DNA of 64,000 bases from VAZQ01 sp963807865. GTDB lineage: Bacteria > Pseudomonadota > Alphaproteobacteria > Rhizobiales > Xanthobacteraceae. Below are positions 1-7,686 of this stretch, one piece after another (positions within the stretch are counted from its first letter, which is position 1; each line of letters starts with the position of its first letter). The stretch covers positions 434,001 through 498,000 of the forward strand of contig CAWEDK010000039.1 of assembly GCA_963807865.1 (NCBI GenBank), in the 5' to 3' direction. The translations under genes and the position numbers were made by a program. The notes beneath the pieces were generated by a model that ran no database searches, was not told where the DNA came from, and was given only the letters and a program-made list of their open reading frames with translations.

Positions 1-1
1 C

Positions 2-1030
2 AAAGGCGAGACCTTCGCCGAAATCGCGAAGGAGCGCGGATTGACCGAAAAGGACATCGATCTCGGCACCCTGACCAAGTCCGCGGTCATCGACCCGGCG
101 GTGGCCGACGCGGCGTTTGGATTGAAGGAAGGCGAAGTCAGCCCTCCGGTTCAGGGCCGCTTTGGCATCGCGGTCGTGCAGGTCCTCAAGATCGAGCCCG
201 AGCACGTGCGGCCAATCGAGGAGGTTGCCGGCGAACTCAGGCGCGAACTGGGCGCGGAGCGGGCCAAAGCCGACATCCTTAAGCTCTATGACAAGATCGA
301 GGATGCCCGGATCGACGGCAAGACGCTGACCGAGGCCGCCGAAAATCTCAAGCTGTCACCGCGCACGATCGAGGCGATCGATCGGTCCGGCCGCGATCCG
401 TCTGGCATGCCGATTGCCGTCCCGGACCCGCAGAGGCTGTTGCCGGCGGCGTTCGCGGCCGAGGTCGGCGCCGAGCGCGACCCCGTGCAGTTCGAGGGCG
501 GCTACGTGTGGTTCGAGGTCATGGGCGTTACGCCATCGCGCGATCGCGCGCTCGATGAGGTGAAGGAGCAAGTCGAGGCCCGCTGGCGCGAACAGGAAAT
601 CGCGTCCCGGCTCAAGGCCAAAGCAACCGAGGTCCTCGATAAACTCAAGGCCGGCACCACATTCGCCGACGTCGCCGCTGCTGACCAGATGAACGTGCAG
701 ACGCTCGCCGGGATCAAGCGGGCCGATACCCCTCCTCCGCTCTCCGCTGCGACCGTCGATACGATCTTCCGCACGCCCAAAGGCGAACTCGGTATGGCCG
801 AAGCCGCGCAGGCTGCCGAACAGGTCGTGTTCAAGGTCACCGACATTGTGATCCCACCGCTCGACGTTGCCAGCGAGGAGGCGAAGCGAGCGCAGGAAAC
901 ACTCAACCGATCCGTCACCGAAGACATTTTCAGCGAGTATATTGCCCGCCTGGAAACCGAATTGGGCGTGACGATCAACCAGAGCGCCCTGAACCAAGTG
1001 ATCAGCGGCGGGGCTGTCGACACGAACTGA
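2..1030 (+). CDS. Peptidyl-prolyl cis-trans isomerase, parvulin type (PpiD-like), C-terminal part
   Basis: The reading frame is already open at base 2, so the gene starts before the window; a TTG at 41 is not a credible start. The first ~70 visible residues are the end of a rotamase domain, with the motifs TFAEIAKERG, DLGTL and FGIAVVQVL. The remaining ~270 residues are a helical chaperone-like region with repeats such as LKAGTTFADVAA, typical of the C-terminal half of PpiD/SurA-N proteins. These periplasm-facing, membrane-anchored folding factors assist outer-membrane and secreted proteins; the anchor would lie in the missing N-terminus. It ends 4 nt before trpE, so the two are probably co-transcribed, an arrangement common in Bradyrhizobium relatives. 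The family is fairly certain; the exact name (PpiD) is inferred. Confidence 0.85.
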   Translation, partial: KGETFAEIAKERGLTEKDIDLGTLTKSAVIDPAVADAAFGLKEGEVSPPVQGRFGIAVVQVLKIEPEHVRPIEEVAGELRRELGAERAKADILKLYDKIEDARIDGKTLTEAAENLKLSPRTIEAIDRSGRDPSGMPIAVPDPQRLLPAAFAAEVGAERDPVQFEGGYVWFEVMGVTPSRDRALDEVKEQVEARWREQEIASRLKAKATEVLDKLKAGTTFADVAAADQMNVQTLAGIKRADTPPPLSAATVDTIFRTPKGELGMAEAAQAAEQVVFKVTDIVIPPLDVASEEAKRAQETLNRSVTEDIFSEYIARLETELGVTINQSALNQVISGGAVDTN

Positions 1031-1034
1031 TCGC

Positions 1035-2552
1035 ATGCAGATCGAACCGCAGGGTACGGCATTCGCCAAGCGCTACGCGCGGGGAGAGACCCAGGTGGTG
1101 TGGACCACCCTGGTCTCGGACCTCGAAACACCCGTCTCGGCCTTCCTCAAGATCGCCGACGGACGGCCGATGAGCTTTCTACTGGAATCGGTCGAAGGCG
1201 GCGCGGTGCGTGGGCGCTATTCCATCATCGGCCTGGAGCCCGATGTCATCTGGCGGACGATGCAAGGCCGCGCCGAGATCAACCGCGCGGCGCGCCGTAC
1301 GCCGGAGGCGTTTCGGCCCTGCAACGAAGCGCCGCTGGAAGCCTTGCGAGTCCTGCTTGCCGAAAGCCGGATCGAACTGCCCGAAGCCTTGCCGCCGATG
1401 TCGGCCGGTATCTTCGGCTACCTCGGCTACGACATGGTGCGGCAGATGGAGGAGTTGCCGCACCCGAACCCGGACCCGATCGGTGTTCCGGACGCCGTCA
1501 TGGTGCGCCCCACCATCGTGGTGGTGTTCGACGCCGTGAAGGATGCCATCACGGTCGTTACTCCGGTGCGGCCCGAGAGCGGAACGTCTGCCGATACCGC
1601 CTTCACGCGCGCGGGCGAGCGCCTCTCGGCCATCGTCGATGCGCTGGAAGCGCCGCTTGGGCATAGCCCGCCCAACGTCAAGAGCGGCTTGCTCACGGTC
1701 TGGCCGTCGTCCAATACGACGCCCGCCGAATACGAACGGATGGTGAAGGCCGCGAAGGAATACATTGCCGCCGGCGACATCTTCCAGGTGGTGCTGTCGC
1801 AGCGTTTCCAGGCGCCATTCGAGCTTCCGCCGTTCGCACTTTATCGGGCGCTGCGCCGAGTCAACCCGGCACCCTTCCTCTACTTCCTCAACTTCGGCGG
1901 CTTTGCCATCGCCGGCTCGAGCCCGGAGATCCTGGTGCGGCTGCGCGAGGGGACGGTGACTATTCGCCCGCTCGCGGGCACGCGGCCGCGGGGCGCTACC
2001 CCGCGCGAAGACGAGACACTGGAGGCCGAACTCCTGGCCGACCAGAAGGAGCGCGCCGAGCACCTGATGCTGCTCGATCTCGGCCGCAACGATGTCGGCC
2101 GGGTCGCGCGCACCGCGACCGTCAAGGTCACCGACCAGTTCTTCATCGAGCGCTTCAGCCAGGTCATGCACATCGTCTCGAACGTGGAGGGCAAGATCGA
2201 CGCCAAGTACGATGCGCTCGACGCGCTGGCCGCCGGGTTTCCGGCCGGCACCGTCTCGGGCGCGCCCAAGGTCCGGGCGATGCAGATCATCGACGAGCTG
2301 GAAAAGGAGAAGCGCGGGCTTTACGCCGGCGCGGTGGGTTATTTCTCGGCGGCTGGCGAGATGGATACGTGCATCGTCCTGCGCACCGCGCTGATCAAAG
2401 ACGGCACGATGTACGTCCAGGCCGGCGCCGGCATCGTCGCCGACTCCAACCCGAAGTCCGAGCAGCAGGAATGCGTCGACAAGGCCAAGGCGCTGTTTCG
2501 CGCCGCCGAAGAGGCGAAACGCTTCGCCAGCGCCGCTCGGCGCGGCCAGTGA
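1035..2552 (+). CDS. trpE: Anthranilate synthase component I
   Basis: Converts chorismate and ammonia or glutamine to anthranilate, the first step of tryptophan synthesis, together with TrpG. The 505 residues have the usual two-part layout: an N-terminal domain containing PMSFLLESVEGG (tryptophan-binding LLES motif) and a C-terminal chorismate-binding domain with GTRPRGATPREDE, LMLLDLGRNDVGRV and AGTVSGAPKVRAM. This TrpE is separate from TrpG rather than the fused TrpEG found in some rhizobia. The ATG lies 4 nt after the upstream stop, leaving no room for a leader peptide or attenuator directly in front. It is followed by trpG, trpD and trpC in the same direction, so one operon is likely. No frameshift is seen. 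Confidence 0.97.
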   Translation: MQIEPQGTAFAKRYARGETQVVWTTLVSDLETPVSAFLKIADGRPMSFLLESVEGGAVRGRYSIIGLEPDVIWRTMQGRAEINRAARRTPEAFRPCNEAPLEALRVLLAESRIELPEALPPMSAGIFGYLGYDMVRQMEELPHPNPDPIGVPDAVMVRPTIVVVFDAVKDAITVVTPVRPESGTSADTAFTRAGERLSAIVDALEAPLGHSPPNVKSGLLTVWPSSNTTPAEYERMVKAAKEYIAAGDIFQVVLSQRFQAPFELPPFALYRALRRVNPAPFLYFLNFGGFAIAGSSPEILVRLREGTVTIRPLAGTRPRGATPREDETLEAELLADQKERAEHLMLLDLGRNDVGRVARTATVKVTDQFFIERFSQVMHIVSNVEGKIDAKYDALDALAAGFPAGTVSGAPKVRAMQIIDELEKEKRGLYAGAVGYFSAAGEMDTCIVLRTALIKDGTMYVQAGAGIVADSNPKSEQQECVDKAKALFRAAEEAKRFASAARRGQ

Positions 2553-2617
2553 GGCGGCTCCTTGACCCTCTCCAGACCCCCGTCTAAGACCTTGAGCGGG
2601 CAAGTAAACGGGCGGCC

Positions 2618-3247
2618 ATGATCGTCCTGATCGACAACTACGACAGCTTTACCTTCAACCTGTTCCACTATCTCGGCGGGTTGGGGGCGGACGTGGTCGT
2701 GCATCGCAACGACAAGATCGGTGTCGACGAGGTGATCGGGCTCGATCCGGACGCGGTCGTGCTCTCACCCGGGCCCTGCACGCCGAACGAAGCCGGTATC
2801 TGCCTGAACTTGATCGAGAAGGCGGCCACTACCCTGCCGATCCTGGGCGTGTGCCTCGGACATCAGGCAATCGGCCAGGTATTCGGCGGCCAAGTAGTGC
2901 GCGCGCCGGTGCCGGTCCACGGCAAACTCTCGGAGATCCAGCATCTGGGCGAGGGCGTGTTCCACGGGATCAATGCGCCGTTCAAGGCAACGCGCTACCA
3001 TTCGCTGGTGGTCGAGCACAGCACCTTCCCGGCGGACCTCAAAGTGACCGCCGAGACCGACGACAAATTGGTCATGGGACTGGCGCACCGCAGCCTGGCG
3101 ATCCATGGCGTGCAGTTTCATCCGGAAAGCATTGCCTCGGAGCATGGGCATCTGATCCTGCGGAATTTCCTCGACATCGCTGCGGCGTGGAACACATCTA
3201 CCGGCCGGCGACCGGCCGGCCATCGAGCGGCGCGCCGAGTGCCCTGA
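2618..3247 (+). CDS. trpG: Anthranilate synthase glutamine amidotransferase component
   Basis: Class I glutamine amidotransferase that supplies ammonia to TrpE. The 209 residues begin MIVLIDNYDSFTFNL, the classic TrpG/PabA start. The nucleophile loop GVCLGHQAIG puts the catalytic Cys at residue 79, and GVQFHPESIASEHG carries the His and Glu of the triad. The oxyanion segment LSPGPCTP is present. The last ~15 residues, rich in Arg and Ala, run slightly past the usual end. It lies 65 nt after trpE and 9 nt before trpD. PabA activity (shared use with p-aminobenzoate synthase) cannot be excluded from sequence, but the trp context favours TrpG. Confidence 0.96.
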   Translation: MIVLIDNYDSFTFNLFHYLGGLGADVVVHRNDKIGVDEVIGLDPDAVVLSPGPCTPNEAGICLNLIEKAATTLPILGVCLGHQAIGQVFGGQVVRAPVPVHGKLSEIQHLGEGVFHGINAPFKATRYHSLVVEHSTFPADLKVTAETDDKLVMGLAHRSLAIHGVQFHPESIASEHGHLILRNFLDIAAAWNTSTGRRPAGHRAARRVP

Positions 3248-3256
3248 GAGGCCAAT

Positions 3257-4273
3257 GTGACCGACGATTTCAAGGGTTTGATCGCCAAGGCCGCGACCGG
3301 CGCGACGCTCACCCGGGACGAGGCGGCGCGCGGATTCGACCGCATGATGTCCGGCGAGGCGACACCGTCGCAGATGGGCGGACTGCTGATGGCGCTGCGC
3401 GTTCGCGGCGAGACAGTGGAAGAGATCACGGGCGCGGTCACCACCATGCGCGAGAAGATGCTGCGCGTCGCAGCGCCGCCCGACGCCGTCGATGTGGTCG
3501 GCACCGGTGGCGACGCTTCCGGCTCGTTCAACATCTCGACCTGCGCGGCCTTCATCGTGGCCGGCGCCGGCGTCCCGGTCGCCAAGCACGGTAACCGCGC
3601 GCTCTCCTCGCGTTCCGGCGCCGCCGATGTGCTGGCTGCGTTGGGCGTCAACATCGAGCTTTCTCCGGAAGACGTCGGGCGCTGCATCCGCGAAGCCGGC
3701 ATCGGGTTCATGTTTGCGCCCGCTCACCATCCAGCCATGAAGAACGTCGGTCCGACCCGGGTCGAACTCGGCACCCGCACGATCTTCAATCTGCTCGGTC
3801 CGCTCTCCAATCCCGCAGGCGTCAAGCGGCAGATGGTCGGCGTGTTCTCCCGCCAGTGGGTGGAGCCGCTCGCGCAGGTGCTGAAGAATCTCGGGTCGGA
3901 GAGCGTCTGGGTCGTGCACGGCTCCGACGGCCTTGACGAGATCACCACGTCGGGTCCCACCTACGTAGCGGCTTTGGAAAACGGCACCGTCCGCAGTTTC
4001 GAGATCGCTCCCGAAGATGTCGGCCTGCCGCGCGCCAAGCCCGAGGCTCTGCGTGGCGGCGACGCCGAAACGAACGCGAAGGCTCTGCTCGACGTGCTCA
4101 AGGGCAAGAAGGATGCGTTTCGTGATGTCGCCATTCTCAACGCCGCGGCCGGACTCGTGGTCGCGGGGCGCGCCCAGGACCTCAAGCAGGCCGTGATCCT
4201 CGCGACCCGATCGATCAATTCCGGCGAAGCGAAAGGCCGACTCGACCGGTTGATCGCCGTCTCAACTCTCTGA
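3257..4273 (+). CDS. trpD: Anthranilate phosphoribosyltransferase
   Basis: Transfers phosphoribosyl from PRPP to anthranilate. GTG start at 3257; 338 residues, normal for the family. The PRPP-binding glycine loop is VDVVGTGGDASGSFNIST near residues 75-92, followed by AKHGNRALSSRSGAADVL. The anthranilate-side motif FMFAPAHHPAMKNVGP and the RTIFNLLGPLSNPA segment are intact. An alternative in-frame start further in would remove the N-terminal helical domain, so the GTG is preferred. The gene sits between trpG and trpC with short gaps, as part of the tryptophan operon. Confidence 0.97.
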   Translation: MTDDFKGLIAKAATGATLTRDEAARGFDRMMSGEATPSQMGGLLMALRVRGETVEEITGAVTTMREKMLRVAAPPDAVDVVGTGGDASGSFNISTCAAFIVAGAGVPVAKHGNRALSSRSGAADVLAALGVNIELSPEDVGRCIREAGIGFMFAPAHHPAMKNVGPTRVELGTRTIFNLLGPLSNPAGVKRQMVGVFSRQWVEPLAQVLKNLGSESVWVVHGSDGLDEITTSGPTYVAALENGTVRSFEIAPEDVGLPRAKPEALRGGDAETNAKALLDVLKGKKDAFRDVAILNAAAGLVVAGRAQDLKQAVILATRSINSGEAKGRLDRLIAVSTL

Positions 4274-4284
4274 ACGGGTGCGCG

Positions 4285-5103
4285 ATGGCCGATATTCTGA
4301 GCAAGATCGAAGCCTACAAGCGCGATGAGATCGCGGCCGCCAAACGCGCGCGGCCCTTCGCGAGCGTTGAGGCCGACGCCAGGGCCGCCCCTCCCCCGAG
4401 GGCCTTTATCCCCGCCATCGAACGCAAGCTTGCGGCCGGTCAATACGCGCTGATTGCCGAGATCAAGAAGGCCAGTCCTTCGAGAGGCCTGATCCGTGCC
4501 GAGTTCGACCCGCCGGCACTCGCGCGCGCCTACGAACAAGGCGGCGCCGCCTGTCTCTCGGTCCTTACTGACGCGCCTTCTTTCCAAGGGAAGCCCGAGT
4601 ATCTCGCCGCGGCGCGCGCTGCGACGTCGCTGCCGGTCCTGCGCAAGGATTTCATGTACGAAATTTATCAGGTCGCCGAGGCTCGGGCCTGGGGTGCCGA
4701 CTGCATTTTGATCATCATGGCGGCGGTCGACGATCGTCTCGCGCAGGACCTCGAAGACACAGCCTTCGCGTTTGGCATGGACGTTCTGCTCGAAGTGCAC
4801 GACGAGTGGGAACTCGAGCGCGCGCTACTCCGCCGTTCGCGGCTGGTTGGTGTCAACAACCGCAATCTGAAGACATTCGAGACCACGCTCGACACCAGCA
4901 AGCGCCTCGCCCCAAAGATCCCGAACGACCGCATAGCGGTCGGCGAGAGCGGAATCTTCACGCCCGTCGACCTCGAATGTCTTGCCGGCGTCGGCATTCA
5001 GACCTTTCTGGTCGGCGAAAGCCTCATGCGCGAGCGCGATGTCGCGGACGCCACGCGGACCCTGATCGCGCGCCCGCATCCCCGCGCCGGCGCCGCGGAG
5101 TGA
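4285..5103 (+). CDS. trpC: Indole-3-glycerol phosphate synthase
   Basis: Ring closure of carboxyphenylaminodeoxyribulose phosphate to indole-3-glycerol phosphate. A single-function TIM barrel of 272 residues. Active-site motifs are visible: AEIKKASPSRGLIR (lysine and serine loop), LSVLTDAPSFQGKPEYL, LPVLRKDFMYEIYQV (catalytic Lys), LLEVHDEWELERA, LVGVNNRNLKTF and GESGIFTPVD. It is not fused to TrpF. trpF, trpB and trpA are not in the window, so the trp genes are split between at least two loci, as is usual in this group. moaC follows after only 4 nt, implying read-through into molybdopterin genes. Confidence 0.97.
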   Translation: MADILSKIEAYKRDEIAAAKRARPFASVEADARAAPPPRAFIPAIERKLAAGQYALIAEIKKASPSRGLIRAEFDPPALARAYEQGGAACLSVLTDAPSFQGKPEYLAAARAATSLPVLRKDFMYEIYQVAEARAWGADCILIIMAAVDDRLAQDLEDTAFAFGMDVLLEVHDEWELERALLRRSRLVGVNNRNLKTFETTLDTSKRLAPKIPNDRIAVGESGIFTPVDLECLAGVGIQTFLVGESLMRERDVADATRTLIARPHPRAGAAE

Positions 5104-5107
5104 CGCG

Positions 5108-5596
5108 GTGGCGCGCGCCCGCAAGCTTTCGCATCTCGGCAAGCAGGGCGAAGCCCATATGGTCGACGTGTCGGCGAAAGTCGCGACCGCGCGTGTCGCG
5201 GTTGCCGAGGGCCACGTGGTCATGAGCCAACCCACCCTCGACCTCGTACTCGCGGGCAACGCCAAGAAGGGCGACGTACTCGGAGCGGCGCGGCTGGCCG
5301 GCATCATGGCGGCGAAGCGGACGCACGAATTGATCCCGCTTTGCCACCCGCTTGCCCTGACCCAAGTGACCGTGGACATCACACCGGACCATCACCTCCC
5401 GGGCTTCACCGTGCGGGCTTCCGCAAGTGTGACCGGCCAAACCGGCGTCGAGATGGAGGCACTCACCGCCGTCTCGGTGGCCTGTTTGACGATCTACGAC
5501 ATGATCAAAGCGGTCGAACGCGGCATGCGGATCGAAGGCATTCGCCTGGTCGAAAAGCGTGGCGGCAAGTCCGGTCACTACCGCGCGAAGGAGTAA
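5108..5596 (+). CDS. moaC: Cyclic pyranopterin monophosphate synthase
   Basis: Acts after MoaA to form cyclic pyranopterin monophosphate in molybdenum cofactor synthesis. 162 residues from a GTG start at 5108. Family motifs: HMVDVSAKVAT near the N-terminus, LIPLCHPLALT, TGVEMEALTAVSVACLTIYDM with the catalytic region, and the closing VEKRGGKSGHY. The start is 4 nt after trpC, with moeA beginning 4 nt after its stop, so moaC is translationally close to both neighbours. No accessory domain and no frameshift. Confidence 0.96.
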   Translation: MARARKLSHLGKQGEAHMVDVSAKVATARVAVAEGHVVMSQPTLDLVLAGNAKKGDVLGAARLAGIMAAKRTHELIPLCHPLALTQVTVDITPDHHLPGFTVRASASVTGQTGVEMEALTAVSVACLTIYDMIKAVERGMRIEGIRLVEKRGGKSGHYRAKE

Positions 5597-5600
5597 AAAC

Positions 5601-6812
5601 GTGGCGCTGATGTCGGTCGCAGAGGCATCGGCCCGCGTGCTGGCGGAAGCAACGCCGCTGCCGGCTGAATTGGTACCCTTGGCGGAAGCGCACGGACGGG
5701 TACTGACCGCCGATCTCGCCGCCTTGCGGACGCAGCCGCCGGAAGCTGTCTCGGCCATGGACGGCTATGCGGTGCGATCGGCCGATGTCGCGAACACACC
5801 GGTACGCCTGAAGGTTGTCGGGGAGGTCGCGGCCGGGCATCCGTTCGCGGGCGCGGTTGGTATTGGCGATGCAGCCCGCATCTTCACTGGGGGCGTACTC
5901 CCTCCTGGGACGGACACGATCGTTATCCAGGAAAACACGGTGCGGGATGGCGGCACCGTACTGGTCAATGCCGGCGCCGGCAAAGGCAAGCATGTGCGCG
6001 TCGCCGGCCTCGATTTCGCTCGCGGCGCCATCCTCCTGCGGACAGGTCGCCGCCTCAGTGACCGCGACGTAGCGCTCGCCGCAGCGATGAACCATCCGGC
6101 CGTGCCGGTTCACCGCCGGCCGAAGGTCGCCGTGCTCGCGACCGGCGACGAACTGGTTATGCCGGGCACCAACCCGGGGCCTGGAGAAATTGTCTACTCC
6201 AACGGCTTTGCCACCATGGCGCTCGCCCGCCGCGAGGGCAGTGACGTGCTGGATCTCGGCATCGTGCCGGATCGTATCGACGAGACGATTAGTGCCGTGC
6301 GGCGGGCCCGCGCAGCGAACGCCGATATCCTCGTCACCTCAGGGGGCGCTTCCGTCGGTGACCACGACCTGGTCCAGAAGGCGCTCGCGTCCGAAGGACT
6401 CGAGCTCTCGTTCTGGCGCGTGGCGATGCGGCCCGGACGGCCGGTGATGCACGGGCGGCTCGGGAGCATGCACGTGCTTGGCCTGCCAGGGAATCCGGTT
6501 TCGGCTTATGTGTGCGCGATCCTGTTTATGGGCCCGCTGATCCGTCGGCTGGTAGGACGGCAGGAGGTCGACGTGCCGCAGGAAGCCGCGGTGCTCGGCG
6601 GAGACTTGCCCGCCAATGACGAACGCGCCGATTATCTGCGCGCCGCCCTGACCATCGACCGAAACGGGCAGGCCGTCGCGACGCCCGCGCCCGTCCAGGA
6701 CAGTTCCATGCTTGTCCCCCTCGCCGATGCCGGCTGCCTCGTGGTGCGTGAACCGCACGCTCCTGCGGCTAAGGCGGGCAGCCGATGCGCCATCGTTAAG
6801 CTCGGCCTTTAG
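5601..6812 (+). CDS. moeA: Molybdopterin molybdotransferase
   Basis: Inserts molybdate into adenylylated molybdopterin. I choose the GTG at 5601, 4 nt after the moaC stop, giving about 403 residues; the open frame reaches further upstream into moaC and an ATG lies at 5610. Motifs: PPEAVSAMDGYAVR, GDAARIFTGGVLPPGTDTIV (the acidic loop region), KVAVLATGDELVMPG, DILVTSGGASVGDHD (MoCF-biosynthesis domain, MPT binding) and HVLGLPGNPVSAYV. Domain order is that of ordinary MoeA, without a fused MogA or molybdate-binding domain. It is last in the trp-moa run before lexA. Confidence 0.95.
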   Translation: MALMSVAEASARVLAEATPLPAELVPLAEAHGRVLTADLAALRTQPPEAVSAMDGYAVRSADVANTPVRLKVVGEVAAGHPFAGAVGIGDAARIFTGGVLPPGTDTIVIQENTVRDGGTVLVNAGAGKGKHVRVAGLDFARGAILLRTGRRLSDRDVALAAAMNHPAVPVHRRPKVAVLATGDELVMPGTNPGPGEIVYSNGFATMALARREGSDVLDLGIVPDRIDETISAVRRARAANADILVTSGGASVGDHDLVQKALASEGLELSFWRVAMRPGRPVMHGRLGSMHVLGLPGNPVSAYVCAILFMGPLIRRLVGRQEVDVPQEAAVLGGDLPANDERADYLRAALTIDRNGQAVATPAPVQDSSMLVPLADAGCLVVREPHAPAAKAGSRCAIVKLGL

Positions 6813-6846
6813 CGGTCTTTCGCATTGTTCACGTGAAATTAAATGG

Positions 6847-6875
6847 TTGCGGAACACATATCGAACATATAGTGT
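6847..6875 (+). promoter_or_regulatory. lexA promoter with LexA (SOS) box
   Basis: GAAC-N7-GAAC at 6852-6866 (GAACACATATCGAAC) is the reverse complement of GTTC-N7-GTTC, the LexA operator described for alphaproteobacteria. It sits 70 nt upstream of the lexA ATG. A weak promoter can be drawn around it (TTGCGG at 6847-6852, 17-nt spacer, TAGTGT at 6870-6875), placing the box in the spacer. Autoregulation of lexA is established for the family; the promoter hexamers are my inference. Confidence 0.8.
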
Positions 6876-6936
6876 CCGTTCATGATTTGTTTCGGGTAAG
6901 TCTCTTCGGACCACCCGGCAGCCGGGGGAATGACGA

Positions 6937-7640
6937 ATGCTGACCCGCAAGCAGTTCGAGCTTCTGCGCTTCATCAACGAACGGCTGAAGGAGGCCGGCG
7001 TGCCGCCGTCGTTCGACGAGATGAAGGACGCGCTCGACTTGCGATCCAAGTCCGGAATTCATCGTCTGATCACCGCGTTGGAAGAGCGAGGCTTCATCCG
7101 CCGGCTGCCAAATCGTGCGCGCGCCATCGAGGTCATCAAGCTTCCCAACTCGGTCGCCCAGGGCGTTGTGGCAGGCCGCTCGCGCGGCTTCACGCCCAGC
7201 GTGATCGAGGGCAATCTCGGTCGCGTCCGGGCATCCTCCGAGGATGAGGGCGGGCGGCCGGTCGCAGTGCCGGTCATGGGTCGCATCGCCGCCGGCACGC
7301 CGATCGAGGCGATCCAGATCCAAGACCCACGTAGTCAACGTGCCGCCCGAACTCCTCACGTCGGGTGAGCATTTCGCGCTTGAGGTGCGCGGCGATTCGA
7401 TGATCGACGCCGGCATCCTCGACGGCGATACCGCGCTGATCAAGAAGACCGAGGCCGCCGACACCGGCGACATCGTGGTCGCGCTGATCGACGAAGAAGA
7501 GGCGACACTGAAGCGCTTCCGGCGGCGCGGCGCCTCGATCGCGCTCGGAGCCGGCAAACACCGCGTATGAGGTCCGAATTCTCCCACCCAACCGTGTACG
7601 CATCCAGGGCAAGCTGGTCGGGCTGTTCCGGCGCTACTGA
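6937..7640 (+). CDS. lexA: LexA repressor, SOS regulator (two frameshifts)
   Basis: Repressor of the DNA-damage response, self-cleaving when stimulated by RecA. With one extra base removed near 7330 and another near 7545, the product is 233 residues, the normal length for this group. The N-terminal winged helix starts MLTRKQFELLRFI and contains FDEMKDALDLRSKSGIHRL. The self-cleavage site is GRIAAG, with Ala119-Gly120. The catalytic Ser is in RGDSMIDAG (about residue 154) and the Lys in ATLKRF (about 192). The C-terminus VRIQGKLVGLFRRY is recovered only after the second repair. An SOS box lies upstream. All catalytic residues are intact, so the breaks are probably sequence errors. Confidence 0.93.
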
Positions 7641-7686
7641 CGCCCCCGCCTGCTGTTTCACGCTCCGGCGCACGCGTCATGAAGGC

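Noticed and set aside
1031..1034. Tryptophan attenuator in front of trpE
   Set aside because: Only 4 nt separate trpE from the upstream gene, so there is no leader peptide or terminator hairpin at this place.
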